NCBI RefSeq assembly: GCF_946222045.1
Contig: NZ_CAMILN010000008.1
Span: 1 to 50,094 of the forward strand
Source of the DNA: an uncultured Peptoniphilus sp.
Lineage (GTDB): Bacteria > Bacillota > Clostridia > Tissierellales > Peptoniphilaceae
Direction: 5' to 3'
DNA length: 50,094 nt
Shown one piece after another: positions 1 to 8,456 of this stretch. The notes under the pieces are model-generated. The model made no database searches and was not told the DNA's origin. It was given only the letters and a program-made list of their open reading frames with translations. The position numbers and the translations under genes were made by a program. How positions within the stretch are numbered: the stretch's first letter is position 1; each line of letters begins with the position of its first letter.

Positions 1-66
1 GATATTAAAAAATCTAAGAAAAACACAAATAATAAGAAGGAAAATAGAAACAATAAAAGGAATTAG
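1..66 (+). CDS. C-terminal tail of an upstream protein (partial)
   Basis: The first frame of the window is open from base 1 to a TAG at 64-66 and encodes 21 residues made almost only of Lys, Asn, Glu and Arg. Such a charged, low-complexity tail is common at the C terminus of class B penicillin-binding proteins, and in Firmicute dcw clusters a ftsI/spoVD-type gene or murE/murF normally precedes mraY. The product is therefore probably a wall synthesis protein, but 21 residues cannot identify it. Another frame is also open here (to 94), so the assignment is tentative. The stop lies 11 nt before the mraY start. Confidence 0.45.
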   Translation, partial: DIKKSKKNTNNKKENRNNKRN

Positions 67-77
67 GTTAAAAAACG

Positions 78-1028
78 ATGAATTATGTAATTAATATAGG
101 CTTGGGATTTGTTCTTTCCATAATTTTTGGAAAAATTATAATTCCCATATTAAAAAGTTTACACGCAGGACAAAGTATAAGAGAAGATGGACCCCAGTCT
201 CACTTAATTAAAAGTGGGACTCCAACTATAGGTGGATTAATATTTTTAGCATCTGTTATTGCAACAAGTCTTATAACAGCAAACTTTAAAGTTTCGGTTT
301 TAATGATATTATTCTCCACTCTTGCCTTTGGAGCAGTTGGATTTATTGATGACTACATCAAGGTTGTAATGAAGAGAAATTTAGGACTTCGTGCCTATCA
401 AAAGTTACTTCTTCAAATTTTAGTTGCAGTTATTTTAATAATATACCAATATAATTCAAAAGGAATGGGAACGGATTTATACATTCCATTTTTAAAAGAT
501 TACAGGTCCATAGGGTTTTTATATGTTCCTTTTGTTATTTTTGTTATTGTTGGAACAGTGAATTCAGTAAACTTAACTGACGGCTTAGATGGACTTTCAA
601 CAAGCGTGACAATTATATGTCTAATATTTTTTAATATTGTTGCAGCTAAATTTCAAAGATATGAAATTTCAGTATTTTGTCTTGCTTTAGCAGGAGCTTT
701 AATGGGATTCTTGTATTATAACAAGTACCCAGCAAAAGTTTTTATGGGAGATACTGGATCTCTTGCCTTAGGTGGAGCAATTTCTGCCATTGCACTTCTT
801 TTAAATGTGCCCTTAATTTTACCTATTGCAGGTGGAATTTATTTTATAGAAACACTTTCAGTTATAATTCAAGTAATTAGCTTTAAAACTAGGGGAAAGA
901 GAGTTTTCCTTATGTCACCACTTCACCATCATTTTGAACACAAGGGATGGCATGAGAAAAAGATAGTAGCAGTATTTTCATTAGTAGAAATTATACTTTG
1001 TGTGATTTCTTACTTAATATTATTTTAG
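78..1028 (+). CDS. mraY: Phospho-N-acetylmuramoyl-pentapeptide transferase MraY
   Basis: MraY transfers phospho-MurNAc-pentapeptide from UDP to undecaprenyl phosphate, making lipid I at the cytoplasmic membrane. The 316-residue protein has about ten hydrophobic segments and the family signatures in order: the Asp-Asp pair in FIDDYIK (residues 91-92), NLTDGLDGL (165-173), FMGDTGSLALGG (222-233) and the histidine cluster HHHFEHKGW (283-291). Length is normal for the family. An AGG-type ribosome site follows the upstream TAG. It is the first complete gene of the dcw operon here, and murD follows after 10 nt, so co-transcription is expected. No murE or murF gene lies between the upstream tail and mraY. 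Confidence 0.97.
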   Translation: MNYVINIGLGFVLSIIFGKIIIPILKSLHAGQSIREDGPQSHLIKSGTPTIGGLIFLASVIATSLITANFKVSVLMILFSTLAFGAVGFIDDYIKVVMKRNLGLRAYQKLLLQILVAVILIIYQYNSKGMGTDLYIPFLKDYRSIGFLYVPFVIFVIVGTVNSVNLTDGLDGLSTSVTIICLIFFNIVAAKFQRYEISVFCLALAGALMGFLYYNKYPAKVFMGDTGSLALGGAISAIALLLNVPLILPIAGGIYFIETLSVIIQVISFKTRGKRVFLMSPLHHHFEHKGWHEKKIVAVFSLVEIILCVISYLILF

Positions 1029-1038
1029 GTGATTTAAA

Positions 1039-2358
1039 ATGATAGAAAACAAAAATATTTTAATTATGGGTTTTGGGGTCACTGGAAAGACGGCCCTAAA
1101 ATTTTTAAAAGAATTTCCATGTAAGATTTATGTTTATGATAGCAATCAAGACCTTCATAAGTTAAATGTAGAAGAAGATTTTATAATTTTTAAGGAAGAA
1201 GATCTTGATGATATTGACTTAATAGTAAAAAGTCCTGGAATATATCCTTTCCATGAACTTATAGAAAAGGCTAGAGAGAAAAATATAGAGATTATTTCAG
1301 ATATTGAACTAAGCTATAGAAATTTAAAAACAAATAATGTCGTTGCAGTCACTGGTACTAACGGGAAAACTACAACAACTACAATTCTTGGAGATATTCT
1401 AAGAAGAGTAGCAAAGACTTATGTAGTTGGAAATATTGGTAGAGGAATTCTAGAGATAACTAAAGAAGCCAAAGATGATAATTTTGTAGTAATTGAAGCA
1501 TCATCCTTCCAACTAGAGGACACAATAAAGTTCAAGCCTCACATCGCAGTTTTAACCTATGTCACTAGTGATCATCTAGACTGGCATAAGACAAGACAAA
1601 ATTACGTAGACGCAAAATTTAAAATCTTTAAGAATCAAGATGAAAATGACTTTGCAATTTTAAACTATGAAGATAAGGATCTCGCAGAAGAATATAAGTT
1701 ACAGGCAGAAAAATATTATTTTTCTATGGAAAAGATAGAAGAAAAGGGCGCTTATGTTGATAATGGAAAAATTTATTTTAATAATGGAGAAGTGACAGAA
1801 GAAGTCTTAGACATTAAAGATATAAAAATTCCTGGAGATCATAATATAAGAAATATTATGGCAGCTATTATTGCTTGTAAACTTCTAAATATTGACCTAG
1901 ATCTTATTAAAAAATCCATTATTTCTTTTACAGGCGTAGAACACAGGATTGAATTTGTAAGAGAAGTTGACGGGGTAAAATATTATAACGACTCCAAGGG
2001 AACTAATCCAGATTCAACAGAAGTAGCTGTTGCTGCTATGGATGGGGACGTAGTCTTGATAGCTGGTGGATACGACAAGGGTGCAGACTTTGATAATCTA
2101 ATAGAAAAGTCTAAGGATAAAATAAAGACAGCAATCTTATTTGGAGAAACTGCAGAAAAAATTTCTAATTCTTGTAAAAAATATGGGGTAGAGTTTTACA
2201 TTACTGAAGACCTCAAAAAAGCTGTAGAACTTGCTAGGAAACTTTCTTTAAGTGGAGACGATGTTCTTTTATCACCAGCATGTGCTTCATGGGATATGTA
2301 TAAAAGTTATGAAATAAGGGGCCAACATTTCAAGGACCTTGTCAAAGAGTTGATGTAG
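1039..2358 (+). CDS. murD: UDP-N-acetylmuramoylalanine--D-glutamate ligase MurD
   Basis: MurD adds D-Glu to UDP-MurNAc-L-Ala in the cytoplasm with ATP. The 439-residue protein shows the Mur ligase layout: an N-terminal UDP-binding Rossmann domain starting at GFGVTGK, the ATP-binding P-loop GTNGKTTTT at 106-114, the central-domain HLDWH motif, the YNDSKGTNPDST segment opening the C-terminal domain, and the LLSPACASWDMYKSYEIRG motif near the end. The start has an AGGTGA ribosome site 5 nt upstream, the same spacing used by many genes in this window. The stop codon directly abuts the ftsW start (no spacer), indicating translational coupling in the wall-synthesis operon. Confidence 0.97.
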   Translation: MIENKNILIMGFGVTGKTALKFLKEFPCKIYVYDSNQDLHKLNVEEDFIIFKEEDLDDIDLIVKSPGIYPFHELIEKAREKNIEIISDIELSYRNLKTNNVVAVTGTNGKTTTTTILGDILRRVAKTYVVGNIGRGILEITKEAKDDNFVVIEASSFQLEDTIKFKPHIAVLTYVTSDHLDWHKTRQNYVDAKFKIFKNQDENDFAILNYEDKDLAEEYKLQAEKYYFSMEKIEEKGAYVDNGKIYFNNGEVTEEVLDIKDIKIPGDHNIRNIMAAIIACKLLNIDLDLIKKSIISFTGVEHRIEFVREVDGVKYYNDSKGTNPDSTEVAVAAMDGDVVLIAGGYDKGADFDNLIEKSKDKIKTAILFGETAEKISNSCKKYGVEFYITEDLKKAVELARKLSLSGDDVLLSPACASWDMYKSYEIRGQHFKDLVKELM

Positions 2359-3465
2359 ATGAAGTTAAAAAAGGAAATAAAAGATATTGATTTGATGCTG
2401 CTTTTGACCACAGTGTTTCTTATTATAATTGGTCTTATAGCAGTTACCTCAGCTTCCTTTCCAACTGCAAAAAAATATAATTTAAATAGCTTTCACTACT
2501 TGGCAAGACAATCTGGCTTTTTAATAATAGGAATTATTGCTCTTTTATTGATTTTAAAAATGCCAAGAGCAGTAATTTATAAAAATATAGATTGGTTATT
2601 CCTCCTAAGTATTGTCTTAATACTTCTATTGTGGTCGCCACTAGGTAAAGATGCAAATGGACAAGTAAGATGGCTAAATTTTAAAATATTAAGATTTCAA
2701 CCTTCAGATATTTTAAAACTATCCTCAATAATTTACTTATCAAAATACTTGGCAGGAAATATTTATTCCTTAAAAGATAGAAAAATCTTTTTAATAGCCG
2801 TTGCCATAATGGGTATATCTGTTGGACCAATTATGATTAAAGACTTTTCAACAGCGGTTGTTATTGGGGTTTCACTATTTGCCATATTACTTGCAGCTGG
2901 AATAAATAAAAAACAATTCTTATTCCTACTTGTTCTAGGAATAGCCCTTATATTTGTAATTTTAAAGGACCCGGAGAATGAATTTAGACTTAAGAGAATT
3001 TTTGGATTTGTGTCTGACTCAACAGACTACCAATCTTCAGCCCTCTATCAATCAAGGCAATCTCTTTATGCCTTTGCCTTGGGAGGATACTCTGGAGTAG
3101 GTTTATTTAGGTCGAGACAAAAATATACAAACCTTCCAGAAGCTTATACAGACTTTATATTTTCTGTCATAGCAGAGGAGTTTGGATTTATTGGAACTTT
3201 TATAGTAATATTATTATTTATAATTTATATTTATAGAGGATACATGATAGCCTTTAAGGCCAAGAATTATTTTGATAAATTCACAGCTATTGGAATGACA
3301 ACCTATATTGGAATTCAATCCTTTTTTAATATGGGGGTTTGTGCAAAGATTCTTCCAGTAACAGGAATAACCTTGCCTTTTATCTCCTATGGGGGTACGG
3401 CACTTGTAATGGCACTTATTTCAACAGCTATTTTATTAAAAATTTCGAAAGAAGGAACAGTATGA
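2359..3465 (+). CDS. ftsW: SEDS-family peptidoglycan glycosyltransferase FtsW
   Basis: FtsW polymerises lipid II into septal glycan together with a class B PBP. The 368-residue polytopic membrane protein has about ten TM segments and SEDS signatures: DFSTAVVIG, then LPEAYTDFIFSVIAEEFG, whose Asp matches the catalytic residue mapped in E. coli FtsW, then LPFISYGGTALV in the last third. SEDS members FtsW, RodA and SpoVE are similar; position between murD and murG favours FtsW/SpoVE over RodA. The ATG abuts the murD stop, and the TGA overlaps the murG ATG by 4 nt (ATGA), so translation of the three genes is probably coupled. Confidence 0.93.
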   Translation: MKLKKEIKDIDLMLLLTTVFLIIIGLIAVTSASFPTAKKYNLNSFHYLARQSGFLIIGIIALLLILKMPRAVIYKNIDWLFLLSIVLILLLWSPLGKDANGQVRWLNFKILRFQPSDILKLSSIIYLSKYLAGNIYSLKDRKIFLIAVAIMGISVGPIMIKDFSTAVVIGVSLFAILLAAGINKKQFLFLLVLGIALIFVILKDPENEFRLKRIFGFVSDSTDYQSSALYQSRQSLYAFALGGYSGVGLFRSRQKYTNLPEAYTDFIFSVIAEEFGFIGTFIVILLFIIYIYRGYMIAFKAKNYFDKFTAIGMTTYIGIQSFFNMGVCAKILPVTGITLPFISYGGTALVMALISTAILLKISKEGTV

Positions 3466-4541
3466 AATATATTTTATCCGGTGGAGGTACTGGGGGACAT
3501 ATATACCCAGCACTTGCTATTGGAGAAGAGATAAAAAAGAAAGATAAGGAAGCAGAAATTCTTTATGTTGGCAAAAAAAATTCTTTAGAAGAAGAGTTAG
3601 CAAAAAAATATAATTTTGACTTTAAAGGCATAGATATTTCTGGTCTTCCAAGAAAAAAATTAAATAAGGACACGGTTATTACTTTCTTCAACCTAATGAA
3701 AGGATTAAGAGAATGTAATAAAATATTAAATGACTTTAAACCAGATATTGTCATTGGAACTGGTGGATATGTTTGTGCACCAATAGTTTTTAAGGCTCAA
3801 CAGAAAAAAATAAAGACAGTAGTACAAGAACAAAATGCCTATCCAGGCAAGACAAATAAAATTCTTGCTAAAAAGGCCGATTATGTCTTTATTAACTTTG
3901 AAGAAGCAAAAAAATATCTAGACAATGACAATATTATCTTTACTGGCAATCCTGTAAGAGATGTTTTTTCTCACTTAAACAGGGAAAAATCAAGGAAAGA
4001 TTTAGCTATTAAAAAGGATGACAAATTTGTATTTTCTTTTGGTGGATCTGGTGGACAAGAATCTACTAACGATGCAATACTAGAAATACTAAAAGAAAAT
4101 GAAAAGCTCCCTTTTAAACTAACTCATGTAACAGGAAGAGAACATTATGATGGATTCATGGAAAAAGCTCCTGACCTTCCAGAGAATGTAGAGATTCTTG
4201 ATTATACTCATAAAGTTTATGATTATTTGTCCAGTGCAGATCTAGTAATAGCTTCGTCATCTGCTATGACTCTTGCAGAGATATCAGCCCTTGGCATAGC
4301 ATCTATTTTAATTCCAAAGGCTTATACTGCAGGAAACCACCAATACTATAATGCAATGAGCTACAAGGGTATGGACGCATCTTCAGTTATTGAAGAAAAG
4401 GACTTAAATGGTGAAAGTCTCTTAAGGGAAATAAATAAAATTCTTGATGATAATGATTTAAGAGATAAAATGGCAGAAAATTCAAAGAAACTTGCCAGCC
4501 TAGAGGCTGTTTCAAAAATAGTTAATATGATTATAGAGTGA
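3462..4541 (+). CDS. murG: UDP-GlcNAc:undecaprenyl-PP-MurNAc-pentapeptide GlcNAc transferase MurG
   Basis: MurG makes lipid II from lipid I on the inner membrane face. The start is set at the ATG that overlaps the ftsW TGA, because GGGTGGHIYPALA must lie at the N terminus and GAAGG sits just upstream; the longer upstream open frame is out-of-frame ftsW sequence. The 359-residue product has GT28 motifs: GGGTGGH at residues 7-13, a second glycine-rich loop TGGYVCAPIVF, FTGNPVR, SFGGSGGQE opening the nucleotide-binding half, and SSSAMTLAEISALG with PKAYTAGNHQYYNA for UDP-GlcNAc binding. The family is normally about 355-370 residues. murC and murB, which often lie between murG and ftsQ, are absent. 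Confidence 0.96.
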   Translation: MKYILSGGGTGGHIYPALAIGEEIKKKDKEAEILYVGKKNSLEEELAKKYNFDFKGIDISGLPRKKLNKDTVITFFNLMKGLRECNKILNDFKPDIVIGTGGYVCAPIVFKAQQKKIKTVVQEQNAYPGKTNKILAKKADYVFINFEEAKKYLDNDNIIFTGNPVRDVFSHLNREKSRKDLAIKKDDKFVFSFGGSGGQESTNDAILEILKENEKLPFKLTHVTGREHYDGFMEKAPDLPENVEILDYTHKVYDYLSSADLVIASSSAMTLAEISALGIASILIPKAYTAGNHQYYNAMSYKGMDASSVIEEKDLNGESLLREINKILDDNDLRDKMAENSKKLASLEAVSKIVNMIIE

Positions 4542-4545
4542 TTTT

Positions 4546-5412
4546 ATGAAGAAGATGGAAAAGAAAAAAAGAAAACTGAATAAAAAGAAAAAATATTTTA
4601 GAATTTTTAGCAGATTTTTCATATTCTTTTCCTTCATATTTCTAATAATTTTTGCCCTAAAAAATTCTAATTTTTTCAATGTTAAAAGTATCAATATTGA
4701 GGGCAATAAAAATGTCAGTGCAAGCAAAATAAAAAAAGTTTCTCAACTTCAAAAGGGGAGCAAGTTTTTTGTAATTTCAAAAAAAGACAGAATAGAAAAA
4801 CTGGAAAACATTCCTTATATTGAAGATGCAAAAATTTCCTATAATATTAGGGGAAAAGTTACAATAAAGCTGAAAGAAAGAGACCCTTATTATCAACTAG
4901 AGTCAACTGAATATTTATTAGTTGATGATAAATTTAGAATCCTTGAGAATTCTGATAAAAAAAGTGATAATCTAGTTAATTTATCAGGTTTTAATGTTGA
5001 AAATCCTCAAGCTGGGAATTATATATTAACAAATTCAGATGATCAAGAGAAAAGAAATCTTTTATTGTCCCTAAGACAAGACGAATATTCTCTTCATGGA
5101 AATATTAGAGATATTGAACTTTTAGATTCTATTTCAACTTTTACAACAGTTGATGGGATAAAAATTGAATTTGGATCTTATTCTAATGTTGATTATAAAC
5201 TCAAGATGCTTTCATTAATACTTAAGGATATTGGAACGACAAATAAGAATGCAATATTAATTCAAATGGAAAAGGGAGATAGCCCAATACTTATTACTGA
5301 CGGAGAAAATAATAAAAAGTCAGAGAAAAAAGAGAAAAAGAGTTTAATTAAAGATGAAGAAAAAAATAAATCTTATAGAGAAATAAATAAGCTTGACGAA
5401 AACGCAAATTAA
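4546..5412 (+). CDS. ftsQ: Cell division protein FtsQ/DivIB
   Basis: This is a bitopic divisome protein that links early and late division proteins. The 288-residue product has a very basic N-terminal cytoplasmic tail (residues 1-18), one TM helix rich in Phe/Ile (about 20-42), a POTRA domain beginning at NVKSINIEGNKNVSASKIKK (about 45-115) and a beta domain to about 240. The last 35 residues are charged and probably disordered. It starts 4 nt after murG with no good Shine-Dalgarno site, so translational coupling is likely. Position and domain order support FtsQ/DivIB; sequence identity in this family is always low. Confidence 0.88.
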   Translation: MKKMEKKKRKLNKKKKYFRIFSRFFIFFSFIFLIIFALKNSNFFNVKSINIEGNKNVSASKIKKVSQLQKGSKFFVISKKDRIEKLENIPYIEDAKISYNIRGKVTIKLKERDPYYQLESTEYLLVDDKFRILENSDKKSDNLVNLSGFNVENPQAGNYILTNSDDQEKRNLLLSLRQDEYSLHGNIRDIELLDSISTFTTVDGIKIEFGSYSNVDYKLKMLSLILKDIGTTNKNAILIQMEKGDSPILITDGENNKKSEKKEKKSLIKDEEKNKSYREINKLDENAN

Positions 5413-5430
5413 AGGTCACATTTGACCTTT
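5411..5430 (+). terminator. Hairpin at the ftsQ stop codon, weak terminator
   Basis: An 8-bp perfect stem (AAAGGTCA, loop CATT, TGACCTTT) overlaps the last two bases of the ftsQ TAA. Only three T residues end the stem before AGATATTG, so it may act as a weak terminator or an mRNA-end stabiliser between the wall genes and ftsZ. Confidence 0.5.
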
Positions 5431-5435
5431 AGATA

Positions 5436-5464
5436 TTGACTATTTAACAGTATTTCTATAAAAT
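5436..5464 (+). promoter_or_regulatory. Promoter of ftsZ
   Basis: TTGACT (5436-5441), a 17-bp spacer and TAAAAT (5459-5464) form a good housekeeping-type promoter. It lies between the ftsQ hairpin and the ftsZ ribosome site, so ftsZ can be transcribed separately from the lipid II genes. Confidence 0.75.
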
Positions 5465-5513
5465 GATAGTAATGAATATAAAAATAATTAATTAGTATAC
5501 GAGGAGGATGTTT

Positions 5514-6605
5514 ATGTTGGAATTCGATATGGACCAAGACGATTTTGCCAAAATTAAAGTAGTTGGCGTTGGTGGCGGCGGAAACAACGCTGTTAATAGA
5601 ATGATTGAAGCTGGAGTTAAGGGCGTTGAATTTTTAGTATTTAACACAGATAGACAAGCACTTAAAAATTCAAATGCTGATACAAAAATTCAACTAGGTG
5701 AAAAAATCACTAAGGGACTTGGTGCAGGTGCTAATCCAGAAATTGGAGAACAAGCTGCTGAAGAGTCTTTAGATGAAATTAGAGAAGCTCTTGATGGCGC
5801 TGATATGGTATTTATCACTGCAGGTATGGGTGGAGGAACTGGTACTGGTGCAGCCCCTGTTATTGCAGATGTTGCAAAAGAATTAGGTCTACTTACTGTT
5901 GGTGTTGTTACAAAACCTTTTACATTTGAAGGAAGAAAGAGAGCAAAATCTGCTGAATCAGGTATAAATGCTCTTAAAGGAAAGGTTGATACATTAGTTA
6001 TAATTCCAAACGACAGACTTCTTAGCATTGCTGATAAAAAGACAAGCTTCTCACAAGCCTTTGAAATGGCAGATGACATACTAAAACAAGGTATCCAAGG
6101 TATTTCAGACTTAATCTCTGTTCCTAACTTAATTAACCTTGACTTTGCTGACGTGAAGACAATTATGTATGATAAGGGCATTGCTCACATGGGTATTGGC
6201 CGTGCATCTGGTGATGACAGAGCTACAGAAGCAGCTAAGCTTGCAATAAACTCTCCTCTACTAGAAACTTCTATCGAAGGAGCAAAATCTGTTCTTCTAA
6301 ATATTACAGCAGGGTCAGATCTTGGTATCTTCGAAGTTAATGAAGCAGCAGATCTTATTAGAGACTGTGTATCTGAAGATGCTAACATTATCTTTGGTGC
6401 AGGTATTGATGAAACTCTAAAGGATGAAGTTAAGATTACAGTTATAGCAACTGAATTTGACCAATATAAAGAAGATAAGAAAGACAAGAAGGATAAGAAA
6501 GTTGAACTTAACCAAAAATCTCCCATTGAATCCCTTGAAAATGATGATGAAGAAGATAATGGAGAGCTTAAAATCCCTTCTTTCTTAAGAATTAATAGAA
6601 AATAA
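5514..6605 (+). CDS. ftsZ: Cell division GTPase FtsZ
   Basis: FtsZ forms the cytokinetic ring. The start is placed at 5514 because GGAGG (5503-5507) is 6 nt upstream; an ATG at 5508 touches the ribosome site and cannot use it. The 363-residue protein has the nucleotide-binding GGGGNNAVNRM (from residue 20), the tubulin signature GGGTGTG (106-112), the T7 synergy loop region NLINLDFADVKT that completes the neighbour's GTPase site, and a Lys/Asp-rich linker (about 319-350). It ends with the conserved C-terminal peptide IPSFLR used by FtsA, SepF or EzrA partners. No ftsA gene is adjacent. The gene is flanked by its own promoter and a strong terminator, so it appears monocistronic. Confidence 0.98.
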   Translation: MLEFDMDQDDFAKIKVVGVGGGGNNAVNRMIEAGVKGVEFLVFNTDRQALKNSNADTKIQLGEKITKGLGAGANPEIGEQAAEESLDEIREALDGADMVFITAGMGGGTGTGAAPVIADVAKELGLLTVGVVTKPFTFEGRKRAKSAESGINALKGKVDTLVIIPNDRLLSIADKKTSFSQAFEMADDILKQGIQGISDLISVPNLINLDFADVKTIMYDKGIAHMGIGRASGDDRATEAAKLAINSPLLETSIEGAKSVLLNITAGSDLGIFEVNEAADLIRDCVSEDANIIFGAGIDETLKDEVKITVIATEFDQYKEDKKDKKDKKVELNQKSPIESLENDDEEDNGELKIPSFLRINRK

Positions 6606-6621
6606 TTTAATTTAGGATTTA

Positions 6622-6647
6622 GGACATTGGAGACAATGTCCTTTTTT
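6622..6647 (+). terminator. Intrinsic terminator of ftsZ
   Basis: GGACATTG (6622-6629), loop GAGA and CAATGTCC (6634-6641) form a perfect 8-bp stem followed by six T residues, 17 nt after the ftsZ stop. Confidence 0.9.
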
Positions 6648-6876
6648 AATTGAAAAAATATAAGTATATTCCTAGACATTCTCCATCTAAAATAAAACAC
6701 ATTTAGGATTTAAGTAAAAATAAATGAAAAATTATTTTTATTTGGGATTATCTTATTTTCTATAAAAGAAAAATAGTTTAAAAGTGAATACACTATTACA
6801 GATTGTGAAAATGTTTTTATTTGACAAGATTGATTCTATAAAAAATTTTATATTTATTTAGCTTTTTAAAAATTAA

Positions 6877-6903
6877 GTCATTAATATTTACTATATTAAT
6901 GAC
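6877..6903. promoter_or_regulatory. 11-bp perfect inverted repeat, possible operator or hairpin
   Basis: GTCATTAATAT (6877-6887), spacer TTACT and ATATTAATGAC (6893-6903) are exact reverse complements. The repeat lies about 120 bp before the gltS -10 element and has no following T-run, so it is not a classical terminator. It could be an operator or a hairpin in a longer transcript; only the symmetry is certain. Confidence 0.45.
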
Positions 6904-7023
6904 AAATATATGATTACTAAAAGTTTGGAAAATCACAAATAACATGTTAAATCAGTAAAAAAATTTTGAAAAATTTAAACAAATGATAAAAATAAAAAAA
7001 TAATACTATTTTAAATATTTTTT

Positions 7024-7032
7024 TGTTATAAT
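7024..7032 (+). promoter_or_regulatory. Extended -10 promoter of gltS
   Basis: TGTTATAAT (TG at 7024-7025, TATAAT at 7027-7032) is a consensus extended -10 element with no good -35. A GGAGG ribosome site at 7056-7060 is 6 nt before the ATG. Confidence 0.7.
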
Positions 7033-7066
7033 ACTCTTTGTGAGAAAAAAATAAAGGAGGAAGAGA

Positions 7067-8317
7067 ATGAATTTTACATTTAACTTAATGCAAACGGTAG
7101 GATTTGCAATCATGGTTTACTACATAGGTAAATTCTTAAGACATAAGGTTTATTTCTTTCAAAAGTTTTGTGTACCAGCACCAGTAATAGGGGGATTCTT
7201 ATTTGCAATCATTAGATTCTTATTACAAGTTGGAGGAATCGCAACTTTTGAATTTGACCAAGCCTTACAAAATCCATTTATGATGGTATTCTTTACTGCT
7301 ATTGGTGTTGGGGCAGACCTTGACACATTGAAAAAGGGTGGAAAAGGATTCTTAATATTCTGGTTAATTTCAGCAATATTGGTTTTAGGACAAAATACAA
7401 TTGGGCTTATTTTAGCAAAAGCTCTAAATGAGAACCCACTTCTAGGTCTTGTATGTGGTTCAGTTACTATGGTAGGTGGTCACGGATCAGCAGGAGCTTG
7501 GGGAGGTACATTTAGTAAGCTTGGATTAGATAATGCCAAAACTTTCGCCCTAGCAGCTGCTACTTTTGGAGTTATCATGGGATCTCTTATTGGAGGACCT
7601 ATTGGATCAACTCTTATTAGCAGAAAGAAATTGTCAGGAGTAAATAATGAATCTTCAAACTATGATGATGTTCTTGAAAATCTTGAAGAAAACAATGCCG
7701 GTGAAGGCTACGAAAGAGTAGTACCACTACAAGCTGGAGACTTCATTAAAGTTCTTGGACTTATTTTCGTATCAATTGGATTCGGTGCAATTCTTCAAGA
7801 ATTCATCAGAACTCACGTATCAATTATGGGTAAAGAACTAAACTTACCTGCTTATGTTACTTCAATGATCATCGCAGGTATCTTCGTTAACACAATTGGA
7901 AAAAAAGGACCTCTTATGGTTAATCAAAGAGCAAACTCAATTTGTGGAGACGTTGGACTAAATGTTTTCTTAGTAATGGCTCTAATTGATATCAACCTAA
8001 TTGACCTTAAGGATGTAGCAGGATCAATGCTTATAATCCTAATAGCACAAACTCTATTTATTGGTTTATTTGCTTACTTTGTAACATTCTGGGCAATGGG
8101 AAGAAGTTACGATGCGGCAGTACTTGCTGGTGGTATGTGTGGATTTGGTATGGGTGCTACTTACAACGCACTTGCAAACATGGACTCAATCACTGAAAGA
8201 TTTGGACCATCACCAAAAGCATACTTCATACTTCCAATGGTTGGAGCTTTCGCAATTGATATTACAAACTCAGTATTTATTACTATATTCTTAAATATTG
8301 CACAAAGTATGTCATAA
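7067..8317 (+). CDS. gltS: Sodium/glutamate symporter GltS
   Basis: GltS (ESS family) imports glutamate with sodium. The 416-residue membrane protein has about ten TM segments in two inverted halves. Each half carries a conserved glycine-rich loop: GGHGSAGAWGGTFSKLG near residue 138 and CGFGMGATYNALANMDSITERFGPSPKAY near residue 355, the latter followed by a hydrophobic C-terminal segment. The length is near the family norm (about 400). It stands alone between terminators. Glutamate import fits an amino-acid-fermenting anaerobe and could also feed D-Glu for MurD, but that link is inference. Codon use in the gene (many CTT/CTA and GGA) resembles its neighbours. Confidence 0.93.
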   Translation: MNFTFNLMQTVGFAIMVYYIGKFLRHKVYFFQKFCVPAPVIGGFLFAIIRFLLQVGGIATFEFDQALQNPFMMVFFTAIGVGADLDTLKKGGKGFLIFWLISAILVLGQNTIGLILAKALNENPLLGLVCGSVTMVGGHGSAGAWGGTFSKLGLDNAKTFALAAATFGVIMGSLIGGPIGSTLISRKKLSGVNNESSNYDDVLENLEENNAGEGYERVVPLQAGDFIKVLGLIFVSIGFGAILQEFIRTHVSIMGKELNLPAYVTSMIIAGIFVNTIGKKGPLMVNQRANSICGDVGLNVFLVMALIDINLIDLKDVAGSMLIILIAQTLFIGLFAYFVTFWAMGRSYDAAVLAGGMCGFGMGATYNALANMDSITERFGPSPKAYFILPMVGAFAIDITNSVFITIFLNIAQSMS

Positions 8318-8341
8318 AATTAAAAGAAAATATAAAAATTG

Positions 8342-8368
8342 GCTGGGCCTGGTGGCTCAGCTTTTTTT
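8342..8368 (+). terminator. Intrinsic terminator of gltS
   Basis: GCTGGGCC (8342-8349), loop TGGT and GGCTCAGC (8354-8361) pair over 8 bp with one G-T wobble, followed by seven T residues. It sits 24 nt after the gltS stop. Confidence 0.9.
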
Positions 8369-8382
8369 ATGCTTTCTTAGAA

Positions 8383-8411
8383 TTGATTAATAAAATTTTA
8401 AGTGATATTAT
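8383..8411 (+). promoter_or_regulatory. Promoter of nrdR-rarA
   Basis: TTGATT (8383-8388), a 17-bp spacer and TATTAT (8406-8411) form a good promoter. Expected transcription start is near 8418, at the left arm of the next hairpin. Confidence 0.65.
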
Positions 8412-8412
8412 T

Positions 8413-8444
8413 ATTTAAATGGTCCTTTAGGGCCTTATTTAAAT
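8413..8444 (+). promoter_or_regulatory. Hairpin in the nrdR leader
   Basis: ATTTAAATGGTCC (8413-8425), loop TTTA and GGGCC-TT-ATTTAAAT (8430-8444) pair over 13 bp with one wobble and a TT bulge. There is no T-run. It ends at the nrdR ribosome site (GAGGTG, 8445-8450), so it could shield or protect the start region. TTATTTAAATG also occurs as a direct repeat at its two ends. Confidence 0.45.
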
Positions 8445-8456
8445 GAGGTGAGAATA

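Larger units (their letters stand above)
6648..7066. other. AT-rich spacer upstream of gltS
   Basis: About 420 bases without a supportable gene. The sequence is extremely AT-rich with stops in every frame. It holds an 11-bp perfect inverted repeat (6877-6903), the gltS promoter (7024-7032) and its ribosome site. An 11-mer, TTTAGGATTTA, occurs both just before the ftsZ terminator (6611-6621) and at 6702-6712; in DNA this biased that may be chance. I see no tRNA fold or riboswitch core. Confidence 0.6.

Noticed and set aside
3339..3461. 41-codon N-terminal extension of murG
   Set aside because: It is a shifted frame of the ftsW C terminus; the ATG at 3462 has the ribosome site and the family N terminus.
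5690..6700. Minus-strand open frames of 163 and 171 codons over ftsZ
   Set aside because: Shadows of ftsZ codon usage: Ser/Pro-rich, no ribosome sites, no recognisable motif.
6821..6854. TTGACA at 6821 as a distal gltS promoter
   Set aside because: No -10 hexamer at 16-18 bp; TATAAA is only 11 bp away.
8341..8362. GGTGGCTCAGC resembles the D-arm/A-box of a tRNA
   Set aside because: It is the right half of the gltS terminator hairpin; no acceptor, anticodon or T arm follows.
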